A DNA stretch of 64,000 nucleotides from CBDAPE01 sp965198325. GTDB taxonomy: Bacteria; Pseudomonadota; Alphaproteobacteria; UBA828; JAPUJA01. Where the stretch lies: contig CBDAPE010000019.1 of NCBI GenBank assembly GCA_965198325.1, positions 124,001 through 188,000 of the forward strand, read 5' to 3'. This document shows positions 29,464 to 38,173 of the stretch, in pieces; within the stretch, counting starts at the first letter, position 1, and each line of letters starts with the position of its first letter. The translations under genes and the position numbers were made by a program. Below the pieces are notes generated by a model that saw only the letters and a list, made by a program, of their open reading frames with translations, made no database searches and was not told the DNA's origin.

Positions 29464-29497
29464 TATGAGAAGGGCCCCGATCGGGGCCCTTCTCATA
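29464..29497. repeat. 34-bp perfect palindrome
   Basis: TATGAGAAGGGCCCCGA and its exact complement with no loop (centre CGATCG). It sits 20 bp past the stop of the istB remnant read on the minus strand. It could be a hairpin terminator, though no T-run follows, or a binding/recombination site. Confidence 0.6.
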
Positions 29498-29518
29498 GAT
29501 CATCCTTTTCCAGGATCA

Positions 29519-29637
29519 GCGTTTTTGTTTTGAGCGGCTTTGCGCGAGACGGTAGGACTTGCCGTTCATTTCCAGGATATGGACGTGGTGGGTCAGGCGG
29601 TCGAGGAGCGCGCCAGTGAGGCGTTTCTCGCCGTTTC
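29519..29637 (-). mobile_element. istB: IstB C-terminal scar (another IS21 subtype)
   Basis: Minus-strand frame GEKRLTGALLDRLTHHVHIL EMNGKSYRLAQSRSKQKR and TGA. Related to but clearly diverged from the other IstB proteins (HVHILEMNGKSYRLAQ versus HVNILEMNGESYRLNQ). The scar meets the last codon of the histidine kinase gene, so the kinase 3' end was formed or exposed by this element. Confidence 0.7.
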
Positions 29638-31891
29638 ACGATGGCAACGGTGGCTCCTCAGCATGTTCTGCCCCGGGGTCCGACTCGTCCTCATACGTGT
29701 CGTCGGCCTTCTCCGAAGGCGGTTCCGCAGGCAGAGCGACGATCATTTCGGTGAATACGCCGGGTTCGGACTCCACTCTGATCTCGCCCCCGTGCTGGCG
29801 AACGATATCGCTTGAGAGGGCGAGGCCCAGACCGGTGCCCTGGTCCGGCGGCTTGGTTGTGAAGAAAGGGTTGAATATCTTGTCGATTATGTCGGGTGAT
29901 ATACCGCTTCCGTTGTCTCTGATACGGATCTCGACTCCCTCCTCGGAGCGCCGGGTGACGAGAGTGAGCGACGGCTCGTATCCGGCCTCTCCCGGACCAT
30001 CGGGACCGGGATCGGCCCCTTCCGCGGCTTCCGCGGCGCGCCGCTTCTCGGCAGTCGCCTGACAGGCATTGCTGACCAGGTTCAGGAAGACGCGGCCCAC
30101 GTCCTGGGAGATGACGTCGAACGATCCCACCGCAGGATCGAACTCCTCGACGATGTCGAGTTGAAAGTCCGGATCGCTTGCCCGGACGCTGTGGTAGGCA
30201 AGCCGCACATGCTCGTCAAGCAAGGCGTTAATGTCCGTCGGCTGCCGCCCGCCCGAGCCCTGCCCCATGCTGAGCATGTGCTGCACGATCTGGTTGGCGC
30301 GCTCGCCGTGCTCTCGAATTCGCTTGAGGTTGTCCGTGAGGTCGCCGGTGATCTCCTTAATCAGCGCGCTGCGATCCTCGTCCTTTTCGCCGCCTGGCTC
30401 TTGCGGAAGCGCGTGCAGCTCTTCGAGAAGCTCCTCCAGCAATTCCTCCGACGCTTCCGAGAAGTTCTTGACGAAGTTCAGTGGGTTCCGGATTTCGTGG
30501 GCCACGCCAGCGGTGAGCTCGCCGAGCGCTGCAAGCTTCTCCTGCATGACGATCTGGTCTTGTGCCCTGTGCAAATTGGCAAGGGCGTCCCTGAGTTGCT
30601 CGTTCTTGCCTTTGAGTTCATCGGCCAGCTTCTCGACCAAATTCAGTCGCTGGACCTCGAGCGCGTGGCGGCGAAAGACCTCCAGGGCCGCAGCCATGTC
30701 CGCAACCTCGCCCCGGCCGATGACCTCTACCTCGGCTTCGAGATCGCCGCCGGCCATCTGGCGCATCCGATGCGATAGTCGCCCCAGCCGGCGCAGAAGA
30801 ACGCGGCCGACGAACAGCCATGAGATCAGCGCCGCCCCGACGATGCTGATCACACTGATCGCAAGCAGGAGGTTGCGCCCTGTAAGGATCGCCGCCGAGG
30901 ATGCGCGAACCGCATCATGCGCTCTCTCGCGCGCTGCGCTGACCAAGCCTTCCGCCTCGGCGGCAAGCTCGACGGCGAGGTTGCTGTTGGACGCCAGCAA
31001 TTCCGTCTGACGCGCGGCGAGGACAAGTTCCCGGGCCCGCAAGTCGAAGCCCTGGTCCCGGTCGAGACCCAGATCGACGAGCCGGGACAAGGCGGGCTCG
31101 ATCCTGGCGCGGAGCGGAGTGAATCCCAGGGCTGACAGGCCACGCTCGATCTTGCCGGCGGAGGACTCGAAGCGCTCCCGAAGCGGTTCCAGCAAGGCGA
31201 TGTCGGAGAGGTCGAACGCGCTCGCGAGAAGCTGGATCGCGATCGTGGCGTTCACCTGCAAGCCTGCCATGTGGCGGTAGCGGGTGAACTCCCCCTCCGA
31301 CAGGTGCACCGCACGAGGCGCCGGCGCCGCACCGAGGTCCCGATAGCCGGTCATCGCGTAGAACAACTGGTCGTCGATGGCCGGGATCAGCGCATCAGCG
31401 AGCTCCCTTTGCAGCGTTTCAATTTCGGAGCGCAACGCCGTGTTGCGCTCTGTGAACAGGAATCCCTCGGCCACCGACTCCTCAATGGCCCTGACATTCG
31501 CGACCAAGGCGCCGCCCTGGGCGCGAATGCGTTCGAAGCGCGCCTCGTCCGCACCTTGATCCGGCAGTGCCGCCACCTGCGCTTCGAAGGCTTGCCGGTC
31601 ATGCGAGATATCCGCGACGGTACGGGCCAGTTCCTCCGGCGTCCCTGCGGCCGTCAGCCGCGGCCCTGCCGCCACGAGAGCGCCGCTTTGCTGCGCCACG
31701 CCGAAGGCCGTCACCATCTCGGGGACGCTGCCTTCGTTGACGCGGCTCTGGACCTCGCCGACCTGATCGAAGGAAACCACGCCGACCAGACTCGCGATGA
31801 CGGTGAGCGCGACGGCACCCCCGATACCCAGATAGAGCTGGATCGAGAGTCGATAACGACTGTCAAGGATCCGTCTCGCCAACGTGGTCAT
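29636..31891 (-). CDS. Membrane sensor histidine kinase
   Basis: 751 residues. First membrane helix about residues 18-41, a ~300-residue periplasmic helical sensor (42-338), second helix LLLAISVISIVGAALISWLF (341-360), HAMP domain (about 361-415), coiled coil, and HisKA dimerisation helix with the phospho-accepting His465 in AGVAHEIRNPLNFVKNF. HATPase_c has VGRVFLNLVSNACQAT (N box), IRIRDNGSGI (G1), FNPFFTTKPPDQGTGLGLAL (F and G2). An acidic tail follows. Last gene of a three-gene operon; its start overlaps the stop of the binding-protein gene by ATGA. The C-terminus ends against an IS21 scar and may have been altered there. Confidence 0.9.
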   Translation of the reverse strand: MTTLARRILDSRYRLSIQLYLGIGGAVALTVIASLVGVVSFDQVGEVQSRVNEGSVPEMVTAFGVAQQSGALVAAGPRLTAAGTPEELARTVADISHDRQAFEAQVAALPDQGADEARFERIRAQGGALVANVRAIEESVAEGFLFTERNTALRSEIETLQRELADALIPAIDDQLFYAMTGYRDLGAAPAPRAVHLSEGEFTRYRHMAGLQVNATIAIQLLASAFDLSDIALLEPLRERFESSAGKIERGLSALGFTPLRARIEPALSRLVDLGLDRDQGFDLRARELVLAARQTELLASNSNLAVELAAEAEGLVSAARERAHDAVRASSAAILTGRNLLLAISVISIVGAALISWLFVGRVLLRRLGRLSHRMRQMAGGDLEAEVEVIGRGEVADMAAALEVFRRHALEVQRLNLVEKLADELKGKNEQLRDALANLHRAQDQIVMQEKLAALGELTAGVAHEIRNPLNFVKNFSEASEELLEELLEELHALPQEPGGEKDEDRSALIKEITGDLTDNLKRIREHGERANQIVQHMLSMGQGSGGRQPTDINALLDEHVRLAYHSVRASDPDFQLDIVEEFDPAVGSFDVISQDVGRVFLNLVSNACQATAEKRRAAEAAEGADPGPDGPGEAGYEPSLTLVTRRSEEGVEIRIRDNGSGISPDIIDKIFNPFFTTKPPDQGTGLGLALSSDIVRQHGGEIRVESEPGVFTEMIVALPAEPPSEKADDTYEDESDPGAEHAEEPPLPS

Positions 31892-33075
31892 GGCTGCGCA
31901 GGGAGCCGAAGCGTGTCGATGGGATAGTAACGTCCGTCCCTGCCGATCACGGTAACGAAGACGGCGTCCGACCCCTGATTGTCGCTCTCGCCATAGCGAA
32001 GTTCGAAGCCTCCGAGATCGATGACGTCGGCGCGGCGAAGATTGTCCAGAAGGCAGGACCGGTCGATCTCGCGTCCGCAGCGTTCGACGGCCTCGATCGC
32101 CAAGCGGCCCGCCAGATAGCCCTCGAAGGAGACGAAACCCGGCACGGCTTCCGGTGAATGGGCCGCCAGTGCCTGGCGATAGGCAACGGTGACTGCAGGC
32201 ACGTCACCGTCGGGGAAGGGCACCACCTGGGTCACGAAGACGCCCTCACCTGCTTCACCCAGCTCTCTGGCCAGAGCGTTGCTGCCTACGAAGGAAATCG
32301 TCAGGAAAACCGGATCGAAGCCGGTGTGCCGCGCCCAGGCGATCAGCGCGGCGACCGGCTTGTAGGCACCGACCAGGACGACCGCTCCAGGGTCTGCGAC
32401 GCGCAGGTCAAGCAATGCCGTCTTCACCGCGGTGGTGTTGCGCGGATAGACCCCGATCGCCACGGGCTCCAGCCCGCGCCGCTCAAGGGCCCGGCGAACG
32501 CCGCGATAACCTGCCTGGCCGAAGGAATCGTCCTGATACATGACGGCGATGCGATCGATGCCCAGGTCCCCGATCAGGCGGGAGACCATTTCCTCCGTCT
32601 CCTGGTAGTAGGACGCGCGCAGATTGATCACGTTCCACCACTTGGCGTCGCGCAGAAACGCGGCGCCGGTGAAGGGCGCGAGGTAAGGAACGCCTGCATC
32701 CGCAGCGATGGGTGTGGCGGAGCGCGAGGTCGGCGTGCCGACGGCGCCTATCAGGGCGAAGACGCCATCCTCCGCAATCAATTGGCGGGTGTTGGCTATC
32801 GCGGCTTCCGGTTCGTACACGTCGTCGAGAGACCGAAGCTCGAGCCGCCGCCCGTGCACGCCGCCGCGCCGGTTAGCTTCCTCGAAAGCCGCCTCGATGC
32901 CGAGCCGCAGGTTCTTGCCCAAGTCCTGGGCGGGCCCGCTGAATGCGGCGGACTGTCCAAAGAGGACCTGCCGGTCGGAAACCCCGGGCTCTTCCGCCTG
33001 CACCGCCGCGGTTCCGGTAAGCACGATCCACGCGACCATCAGGACGGTCGAGCGGAAGCGATCCGCGCGCCTCAC
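31888..33075 (-). CDS. Periplasmic binding protein, branched-chain amino acid/urea type
   Basis: 395 residues from a GTG at 33075 with GGGGGAG upstream; the frame stays open 73 codons further but that part is Arg/His-rich and lacks a signal. Signal peptide (STVLMVAWIVLTGTAAVQA). Peripla_BP_6 fold: VLFGQSAAFSGPAQDLGKNL near the N-terminus, FALIGAVGTPTSRSATPIAA, RIAVMYQDDSFGQAGYRGVR. No ABC permease or ATPase gene adjoins it. Instead it lies between a PP2C-type response regulator and a histidine kinase with which it overlaps by 4 bp, so it probably serves as ligand sensor for the kinase (inference). Confidence 0.85.
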   Translation of the reverse strand: MRRADRFRSTVLMVAWIVLTGTAAVQAEEPGVSDRQVLFGQSAAFSGPAQDLGKNLRLGIEAAFEEANRRGGVHGRRLELRSLDDVYEPEAAIANTRQLIAEDGVFALIGAVGTPTSRSATPIAADAGVPYLAPFTGAAFLRDAKWWNVINLRASYYQETEEMVSRLIGDLGIDRIAVMYQDDSFGQAGYRGVRRALERRGLEPVAIGVYPRNTTAVKTALLDLRVADPGAVVLVGAYKPVAALIAWARHTGFDPVFLTISFVGSNALARELGEAGEGVFVTQVVPFPDGDVPAVTVAYRQALAAHSPEAVPGFVSFEGYLAGRLAIEAVERCGREIDRSCLLDNLRRADVIDLGGFELRYGESDNQGSDAVFVTVIGRDGRYYPIDTLRLPAQP

Positions 33076-33223
33076 CCGCTCCCCCGCTCGATCGGCACAG
33101 GATGGAGTGTCTTTGGACTCCCTAGCTCGCCCAACGGGCCCACCACGCATGCCGAGGGCGGGAACATGTCGATGCTCCACCGTCTGCCGCGCCCCACCTC
33201 GATGCGGGATAAGAGCCTGGCAC

Positions 33224-34426
33224 TCACCCGCATTGCTCGCAGCGATAGAGCGTAATGCAGGTGATGTCGTCCGATTGGGGCGTGTCCCCCGCAAATGCCC
33301 TCACGGCCTCGAATATTGCTCTGTTGGCATCTTCGGCGTTCTTTGGCGCCACTCCGTCGAAGATTCGACGCAGCCGCTCCATATCGAACAACTCGTTCTT
33401 GTCGTTCTCGGCCTCGGTGACGCCGTCGGTATAGAGCACGACGGCCCCACCTGGCTCGAGGCGTAGCGTGTCTTCCTCGTAGCCGATGTCGGGTAGCACC
33501 CCGAGCGCGATCCCACCGGTTCCCGGTAGCCCCTCAGAGCTTCCGTCGGCATGAACGATCAATGGCGAATTGTGCCCCCCGTTGGCGTACACAAATTCCC
33601 CGCTTTCCGGATCGAAGACTGCGTAGAATACCGTGACGAACATCGACGCTTCATTATCGTCGTGGAGAAGTTTGTTCACCTTGCGCAACACCGCGCCAGG
33701 GCCGAGCGCACCGATGGCTGCGCCCTTGAGCAGAGTCCGACAAGACATCATGAAGAGCGCTGCTGGAACGCCCTTGCCGGACACGTCGGCGACCGCGATG
33801 CCGATACGCCCTTGTTCGAGGCTCATGATGTCGAAAAAATCGCCGCCAACCTCGCGAGCCGGTTCCATGCTTCCGAACACCTGAAAATCGGGCCCTCCGG
33901 GAAAAACAGTTGGAAGGATCGACTGCTGCATCTTGCTGGCTACGTCGAGCTCGTTCTGTATTACCAGAAGCTTTTCCCGCGATTCCGTCGCCTCTCTCCA
34001 CGCGATCAGGTTGCGCAAGGTTCGTTCGATCGTGACCCGCAAGTCTCCAAAGTCGATGGGTTTGGTCACGAAATCGAAAGCGCCCCGGTTCATCGCAGTG
34101 CGAATGTTCTTCATGTCGCCGTAAGCCGAGACGATCACGCAACGCACGTCCGGATGGACACCCGGAATCTTCTCCAGGAGCGTAAGACCGTCCATCTTCG
34201 GCATGTTTATGTCCGAGATCACTAAATCGATGCCCCGATCCTGGCTGAGTCGATCAAGAGCCTCGATTCCATTGTGAGCGAAGACGAACTCATATTGCCT
34301 GCGGCGAATCTCCCGGCGCATCCGCTGCAGCACCAAATGTTCCAGGTCGGGTTCGTCGTCCACAACGAGAATCTTGTAGGGAACCGCTCTCACCACCACT
34401 GTTTCGTCGTCTTTGTCTTGAGTCAT
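33224..34426 (-). CDS. Response regulator with PP2C-type serine phosphatase output
   Basis: 400 residues. Receiver domain (about 17-135): acidic pair in ILVVDDEPD, phospho-acceptor Asp72 in DLVISDINMPKMDG, conserved Lys in FDFVTKPID. A coiled linker (residues ~140-170) leads to a SpoIIE/RsbU-like PP2C phosphatase domain: REVGGDFFDIMSLEQGRIGI, VADVSGKGVPAALFM, YANGGHNSPLIV, VLYTDGVTEAENDKNE, SDDITCITL. These proteins dephosphorylate anti-sigma-factor antagonists when phosphorylated. First gene of the operon with the binding protein and kinase. No anti-sigma or antagonist gene is next to it. Confidence 0.9.
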   Translation of the reverse strand: MTQDKDDETVVVRAVPYKILVVDDEPDLEHLVLQRMRREIRRRQYEFVFAHNGIEALDRLSQDRGIDLVISDINMPKMDGLTLLEKIPGVHPDVRCVIVSAYGDMKNIRTAMNRGAFDFVTKPIDFGDLRVTIERTLRNLIAWREATESREKLLVIQNELDVASKMQQSILPTVFPGGPDFQVFGSMEPAREVGGDFFDIMSLEQGRIGIAVADVSGKGVPAALFMMSCRTLLKGAAIGALGPGAVLRKVNKLLHDDNEASMFVTVFYAVFDPESGEFVYANGGHNSPLIVHADGSSEGLPGTGGIALGVLPDIGYEEDTLRLEPGGAVVLYTDGVTEAENDKNELFDMERLRRIFDGVAPKNAEDANRAIFEAVRAFAGDTPQSDDITCITLYRCEQCG

Positions 34427-34588
34427 TGCCTACCTAACTCTTTTCGGCCATGCGCATCCATCGCTGAAATATTCAAAGCGCCGCGCCTGCCAAGCGCCTC
34501 AGAGAAGCGCTTGTACCGGGATGGTCATACCCCGTGTCTTGGGGGACTACTGCCGAAAGTAACCAAACCCCGTGGAGTCGTCTGCCAA

Positions 34589-34939
34589 TCAGGGCAGGTC
34601 CGTTAGCCGCTCCTGGACCATTTTAACTCTCGCAGAAGGTTGATCGAGGAGCCACGCCTCTCCAACTACCTTGTCGCCGAGACGGCGGCTCTTGACTCCG
34701 ACGTGCACGCTGCCTCTCGTCCTGAAGCAAAACGCTGTCATGTCGTCTCCGCTCAAGTACGTTGACACGACCGTCGCAGTGACTTCTTCACCGGACACCT
34801 CGTGTTCACCGGTATAGTAGAACCGCGAATCGCTGCCGAAGATCCTCGAAGTCTCGAAGACGACCACGCCGCCGTTGACCTAACCGGGAACGGCGATGTC
34901 GCCGTAGCGAACGGCCCGCAGCGCTTCGATGATCTTCAT
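34589..34939 (-). pseudogene. GrlR-like protein gene with an in-frame TAG
   Basis: The ATG at 34939 has AAGGAT directly upstream and gives MKIIEALRAVRYGDIAVPG, then TAG at 34880-34882. The same frame continues VNGGVVVFETSRIFGSDSRF YYTGEHEVSGEEVTATVVST to a stop at 34589. The pattern GGVVVFETxRIFGxDSxxYYxG is that of small GrlR-family/T3SS-regulator-like proteins common in proteobacteria. The nonsense codon truncates it after 19 residues unless a GTG at 34867 is used. Function in this organism unknown. Confidence 0.6.
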
Positions 34940-35166
34940 ATCATCCTTCTTGCGTGCCGCAAAAGTATGGCGCCCGGCCGGTTTACTCGCCGCAGTGTCC
35001 CCCCTATCGTGCCCCGCCAAGCGCCGACAAGGCTACTGCTGAGCGCAGTACCCCCCGAACATGTCCACAAGGTCCCTACATGTCAAGTGACCTGCCCCCC
35101 TTAACCGGATCCATTTGCTGAGTTAGAGAACGGCATCTGGATCACTGATGAAGGGGAACAGAACAG
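34940..35166. other. Non-coding, possible IS end
   Basis: Between the GrlR-like gene and IS1380 copy 2. AAGTGACCTGCCCCCCTTAA near 35085 resembles an IS3-family terminus but has no partner. Nothing else recognised. Confidence 0.3.
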
Positions 35167-36610
35167 CCCGCATTTCCCAAGTGACCGCTTCGCCTGATGC
35201 CTGATTGGCACGATTCTGCTACAAGAATCACTGGCTTGAGGGTGTCGGAGGGCGGCTCGGATGCGGAACCCGGAGGGTGAATCGGATCATGGGCCACTCC
35301 GGCCCCTTTTCGACCGCCGCCTGAAACTGGAGTTCCACGGATCGCAGGTGACCTCCGACGCGGGGTTGCTCGCTTATCGCGAACTGGACGACGCGCTCGG
35401 GCTGACCGCACTGGCGGGCGGCGTGCTCGCGGATAGCCGCACAGGCAGGAACGGCTGGCACGGCATCGTCAGTCTCCTTCGCCAGTCCGTCTATGGGCGT
35501 CTCGCCGGCTACGAGGATGTCAACGACGCCGACCGGCTCGGGCGTGATCCCGCGATGCGCTGGATCGTCGGCGGCAAGGCGGTCGAGCGCGGCGGGGCAT
35601 CGACCAGCCAGATGGGGCGGTTCGAGACCGAGCTGCTGGCGAACAACGAGAACCTCGCGGCCCTTGCGGACCTGTCGGGGACGTGGATCGACCGGGTTCA
35701 CGACCACGATCCGCCGAGGCGCGTGGTGCTCGACATGGACAGCTCCGTCAGCCCGACATTCGGTGAGCAGGAGGGCACGGCCTATAACGGCCACTTCGGC
35801 TGCACCTGCTATCACCCGCTGTTCGTGTTCAACCAGTTCGGCGATCTGGAGCGTTGCGCGCTGCGCCCCGGCAACGTGCACAGCGCCCACGGATGGCGTG
35901 ATGTCCTGGTACCGGTGGTCGAACGTTACAAGGAACGAGCCATCCGCCTCTACTTCCGCGGCGATGCGGCCTTCGCCTCACCGGAGATCTACGACTACCT
36001 CGAAGCCGAAGGCATGCTCTACGCCATCCGGCTGCCCGCCAACAAGGTGCTGCAAGAGAGCATCGCTCATCTCCTGAAGCGCCCCGTCGGCAGGCCGCCC
36101 AAGGACGTGCGCCGGTATCATGCCAGCTTCAGTTATCAGGCCGGAACCTGGGACAAGCCCCGCCGCATCGTCGCCAAGGTCGAGTGGCATCCGGGTGAGT
36201 TGTACCCGAGGGTCGGGTTCATAGTCACCAACCTGGGCCGCCCTGCCGAGCGGGTGGTCGCGTTCTACAATCAGCGCGGCACGGCTGAGCACTGGATCAA
36301 GGAGGGCAAAAACGCGATCCGGTGGACACGCCTGTCGTGCCGCAGGTTCGACCACAATGCCGTTCGCCTCCAGCTTCACGCGCTCGCTTACAACCTCGGC
36401 AACTTCATGCGCACCCTCGCGCTGCCCGATGCCGTGAAACAGTGGTCACTGACCAGCCTGCGAGAGAAGCTCATCAAGATCGGAGCGAAGATCGTGCGCC
36501 ACGGGCGCTACGTCACGTTCCAGATGGCCGAGGTTGTCATTCCTCGTGACCTGTTCGCCGACATCCTGCGCCGTATCGACCGGCTCAGGCCGCCGCCAGC
36601 CCCGGCATGA
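35167..36610 (+). mobile_element. IS1380-family element (copy 2)
   Basis: Left end marked by CCCGCATTTCCC (35167-35178), shared in inverted orientation with the fragment at 20794-21209. An intact transposase gene follows. The right terminus could not be fixed; it lies somewhere after the transposase stop at 36610, probably before 36820. Confidence 0.75.
35261..36610 (+). CDS. IS1380-family transposase
   Basis: 449 residues, normal for the family. N-terminal LKLEFHGSQVTSDAGLLAYR and YEDVNDADRLGRDPAMRWIV; catalytic core with VVLDMDSSVSPTFGEQEGTA (first Asp), YFRGDAAFASPEIYDYLEAE (second Asp) and TAEHWIKEGKNAIRW (Glu); end FQMAEVVIPRDLF. No interruptions. It is diverged from copy 1 (for example ADSRTGRNGWH versus VDLHTGKNGRH), so the two are different family members rather than recent duplicates. 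Confidence 0.9.
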   Translation: MRNPEGESDHGPLRPLFDRRLKLEFHGSQVTSDAGLLAYRELDDALGLTALAGGVLADSRTGRNGWHGIVSLLRQSVYGRLAGYEDVNDADRLGRDPAMRWIVGGKAVERGGASTSQMGRFETELLANNENLAALADLSGTWIDRVHDHDPPRRVVLDMDSSVSPTFGEQEGTAYNGHFGCTCYHPLFVFNQFGDLERCALRPGNVHSAHGWRDVLVPVVERYKERAIRLYFRGDAAFASPEIYDYLEAEGMLYAIRLPANKVLQESIAHLLKRPVGRPPKDVRRYHASFSYQAGTWDKPRRIVAKVEWHPGELYPRVGFIVTNLGRPAERVVAFYNQRGTAEHWIKEGKNAIRWTRLSCRRFDHNAVRLQLHALAYNLGNFMRTLALPDAVKQWSLTSLREKLIKIGAKIVRHGRYVTFQMAEVVIPRDLFADILRRIDRLRPPPAPA

Positions 36611-36818
36611 GCGACGGCACCCCGTTCCTTCGCGTCGCCGCCGACAGGATCGGTGCGCCCGGATCGCCGGCAAAAATGCCATTCCGCGCCACCAACGCCG
36701 CCAATTGGTCCTCAATCATCCGGCTCGGCGCGAAGATGGCTGTCATTCGAAGGCAAATTGCACGTCGAGCGGTGTCGAGCCACACTCAACGGGCTGGGAG
36801 GGTTCCATATGGGGAATC

Positions 36819-37028
36819 CCGGTTGAAACGTCGCTGAAAGCCATGGTTTATGATGGCGTAACCGTTTGTTTGGGAGCTGGAATCGAATATCTGTCTCATA
36901 CTCCGAGAGTGCGTTATGCGAGCGTGGGAGACCGCTTTGGCGACAACGCCGTCCATGATCCCGCCCGACTGGACTATCAGGATGCATTCGGGTTCTTCAG
37001 TGCGCTATCCGTCGGAGTCGCTTTCTAA
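36819..37028 (+). pseudogene. Possible outer-membrane barrel C-terminal fragment
   Basis: Open frame GIPVETSLKAMVYDGVTVCL, RVRYASVGDRFGDNAVHDPA, LDYQDAFGFFSALSVGVAF. It ends in an aromatic Phe after an amphipathic strand, as outer-membrane beta-barrels do. No start or upstream barrel part is present. It could be the last strands of an autotransporter or porin truncated by IS1380. Tentative. Confidence 0.35.
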
Positions 37029-37205
37029 CGGGCGTGTGAGACAAAGATTCCGTAAGGGGTCCGATGGGCGCCTTGCCCGCCACACCGTTACGGGCGGAGA
37101 AGGCCATAAGCGTCTTCTAGGAATTGGATTTCAAGGTGGGTGTGAGTCATGGTCCTGGAAATGATCGCGCTTTTGGCTTTGGGAACTGCACTGATCTTCT
37201 TGATC

Positions 37206-37247
37206 TAGAGCGTTTTCTGACCTGATTGAATCTTAGGGGATTCCCAC
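37206..37247. mobile_element. IS terminus-like sequence
   Basis: AGAGCGTTTTCTGACCTGAT followed by GGGGATTCCCACTGAAT resembles the terminal repeat of IS630/IS5-type elements frequent in alphaproteobacteria. It marks where the helicase fragment on the minus strand ends. No transposase remains. Confidence 0.35.
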
Positions 37248-37251
37248 TGAA

Positions 37252-37549
37252 TGGTCCCGACGACAACGCAGCAATGGTCGCGGATGTCGTGCGGACGGAT
37301 ATGGGTGAAGTCTGTGATGTCGAACACGCGCACTCGGCCGTCGAAGGCCTCGTCCAGAACACTGCGGTAGGGGTGGTGCCGGTTCTTCAGCGCCTCGGCT
37401 GTCTGGCGTCGGATCGTGTTGGTCGGGACCAGCCACAGCGCCATCGGCCAGTCCTTCTCCATCCAGGCGTCTCGGGCGACGGCGACGGCATGGGCGGCGA
37501 GAATCGCCTTGCCGCCGCCCGTGGGCAAACGAAGGCAGACGTAGGGAAC
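37252..37549 (-). pseudogene. DEAD/DEAH (type III restriction Res-like) helicase, N-terminal fragment
   Basis: Minus-strand frame starting exactly at the IS21 end: VPYVCLRLPTGGGKAILAAH, MALWLVPTNTIRRQTAEALK, HPYRSVLDEAFDGRVRVFDI and DHCCVVVGTIQ. LPTGGGK is the Walker A of SF2 Res-type helicases; the normal next residue is T or S (GGGKT) but here it is A. About 100 residues remain, lacking both ends. Such helicases are found in restriction and phage-defence loci. It is not clearly part of the helicase at 25248/28206. Confidence 0.65.
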
Positions 37550-38081
37550 TGAGAACGGCGGCGCAATAATCCCCCACTGAAGCGGCCGGTTGATCCGGCT
37601 GTGGCGGACCAAAATGGGACCGTCTATAGCCTTCTGTCAGAGCTGCTCTGACTGGAAGGCGGGGGGATGTATCGGGTGGATTTGTACGCGCGGGTTCGGC
37701 GGGCGTGTCGTGTCGAGGGAATGAGCACTTGACGGTCCCGTTCGAAGCGCTCGCTGATGGTTTCCTTGTGACCCCGCAGCCGTGCGGCCCGGCGCCGGCA
37801 ACACCGTTCGGCGAGAGCACCGTTGAGAGCCTCGAAGCTCTCGGCCAGCGGGATCGGGACCAGGAAGTCCCGCCGGATGAAGCCAACCAGTCCCTCGACT
37901 TTGCCCTTGTCATTCCCCTTGCCCGGTCGGCCGAACCTGTCCTCGAACAGATAGTGGGATTGCAACTCCGTGAAGACGCGCGTTCGCGGCCGCTTGCCAT
38001 CTCCCAGGACCCGGGCAACAGCCAGCTTGGTGTTGTCGTACAGGATGGATGTGGGAACGCCGCCGAAGAAGGCAAATGCCG
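37550..38081 (+). mobile_element. IS21-family chimera, copy E (left end joined to an inverted istA piece)
   Basis: Left end TGAGAACGGCGGCGCAATAA at 37550 and istA start (ATG at 37669, MYRVDLYARVRRACRVEGMS) run to GAGCAC at ~37728. There the sequence switches to the opposite strand of an istA gene, matching copy D 27204-27560, up to 38081. The switch occurs in the 6-bp microhomology GAGCAC. It is the product of an inversion or deletion between two IS21 copies of different sublineages. Confidence 0.8.
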
Positions 38082-38173
38082 CAACAGATACCTACGAAGC
38101 GTTTTACGGTCGAGCAGATCATCCACAATCTTCGTGAAGCGGACGTGCTTCTGTCGCAGGGCAAGACTGACGT
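38082..38173 (+). mobile_element. IS3-family OrfA N-terminal scar
   Basis: Frame QQIPTKRFTVEQIIHNLREA DVLLSQGKTDVDP, the standard beginning of IS3-group OrfA (KKRFTVEQII..LREADVLL.QGKT). Not from the same element as 39438-40708 (MSRKRYTSERIISMLREAEV). Abuts the terminus of a further IS3 fragment. Confidence 0.6.

Noticed and set aside
37149..37208. 19-codon frame MVLEMIALLALGTALIFLI as a small membrane peptide
   Set aside because: Very short, no clear ribosome site and located at an IS terminus; cannot be told from chance.
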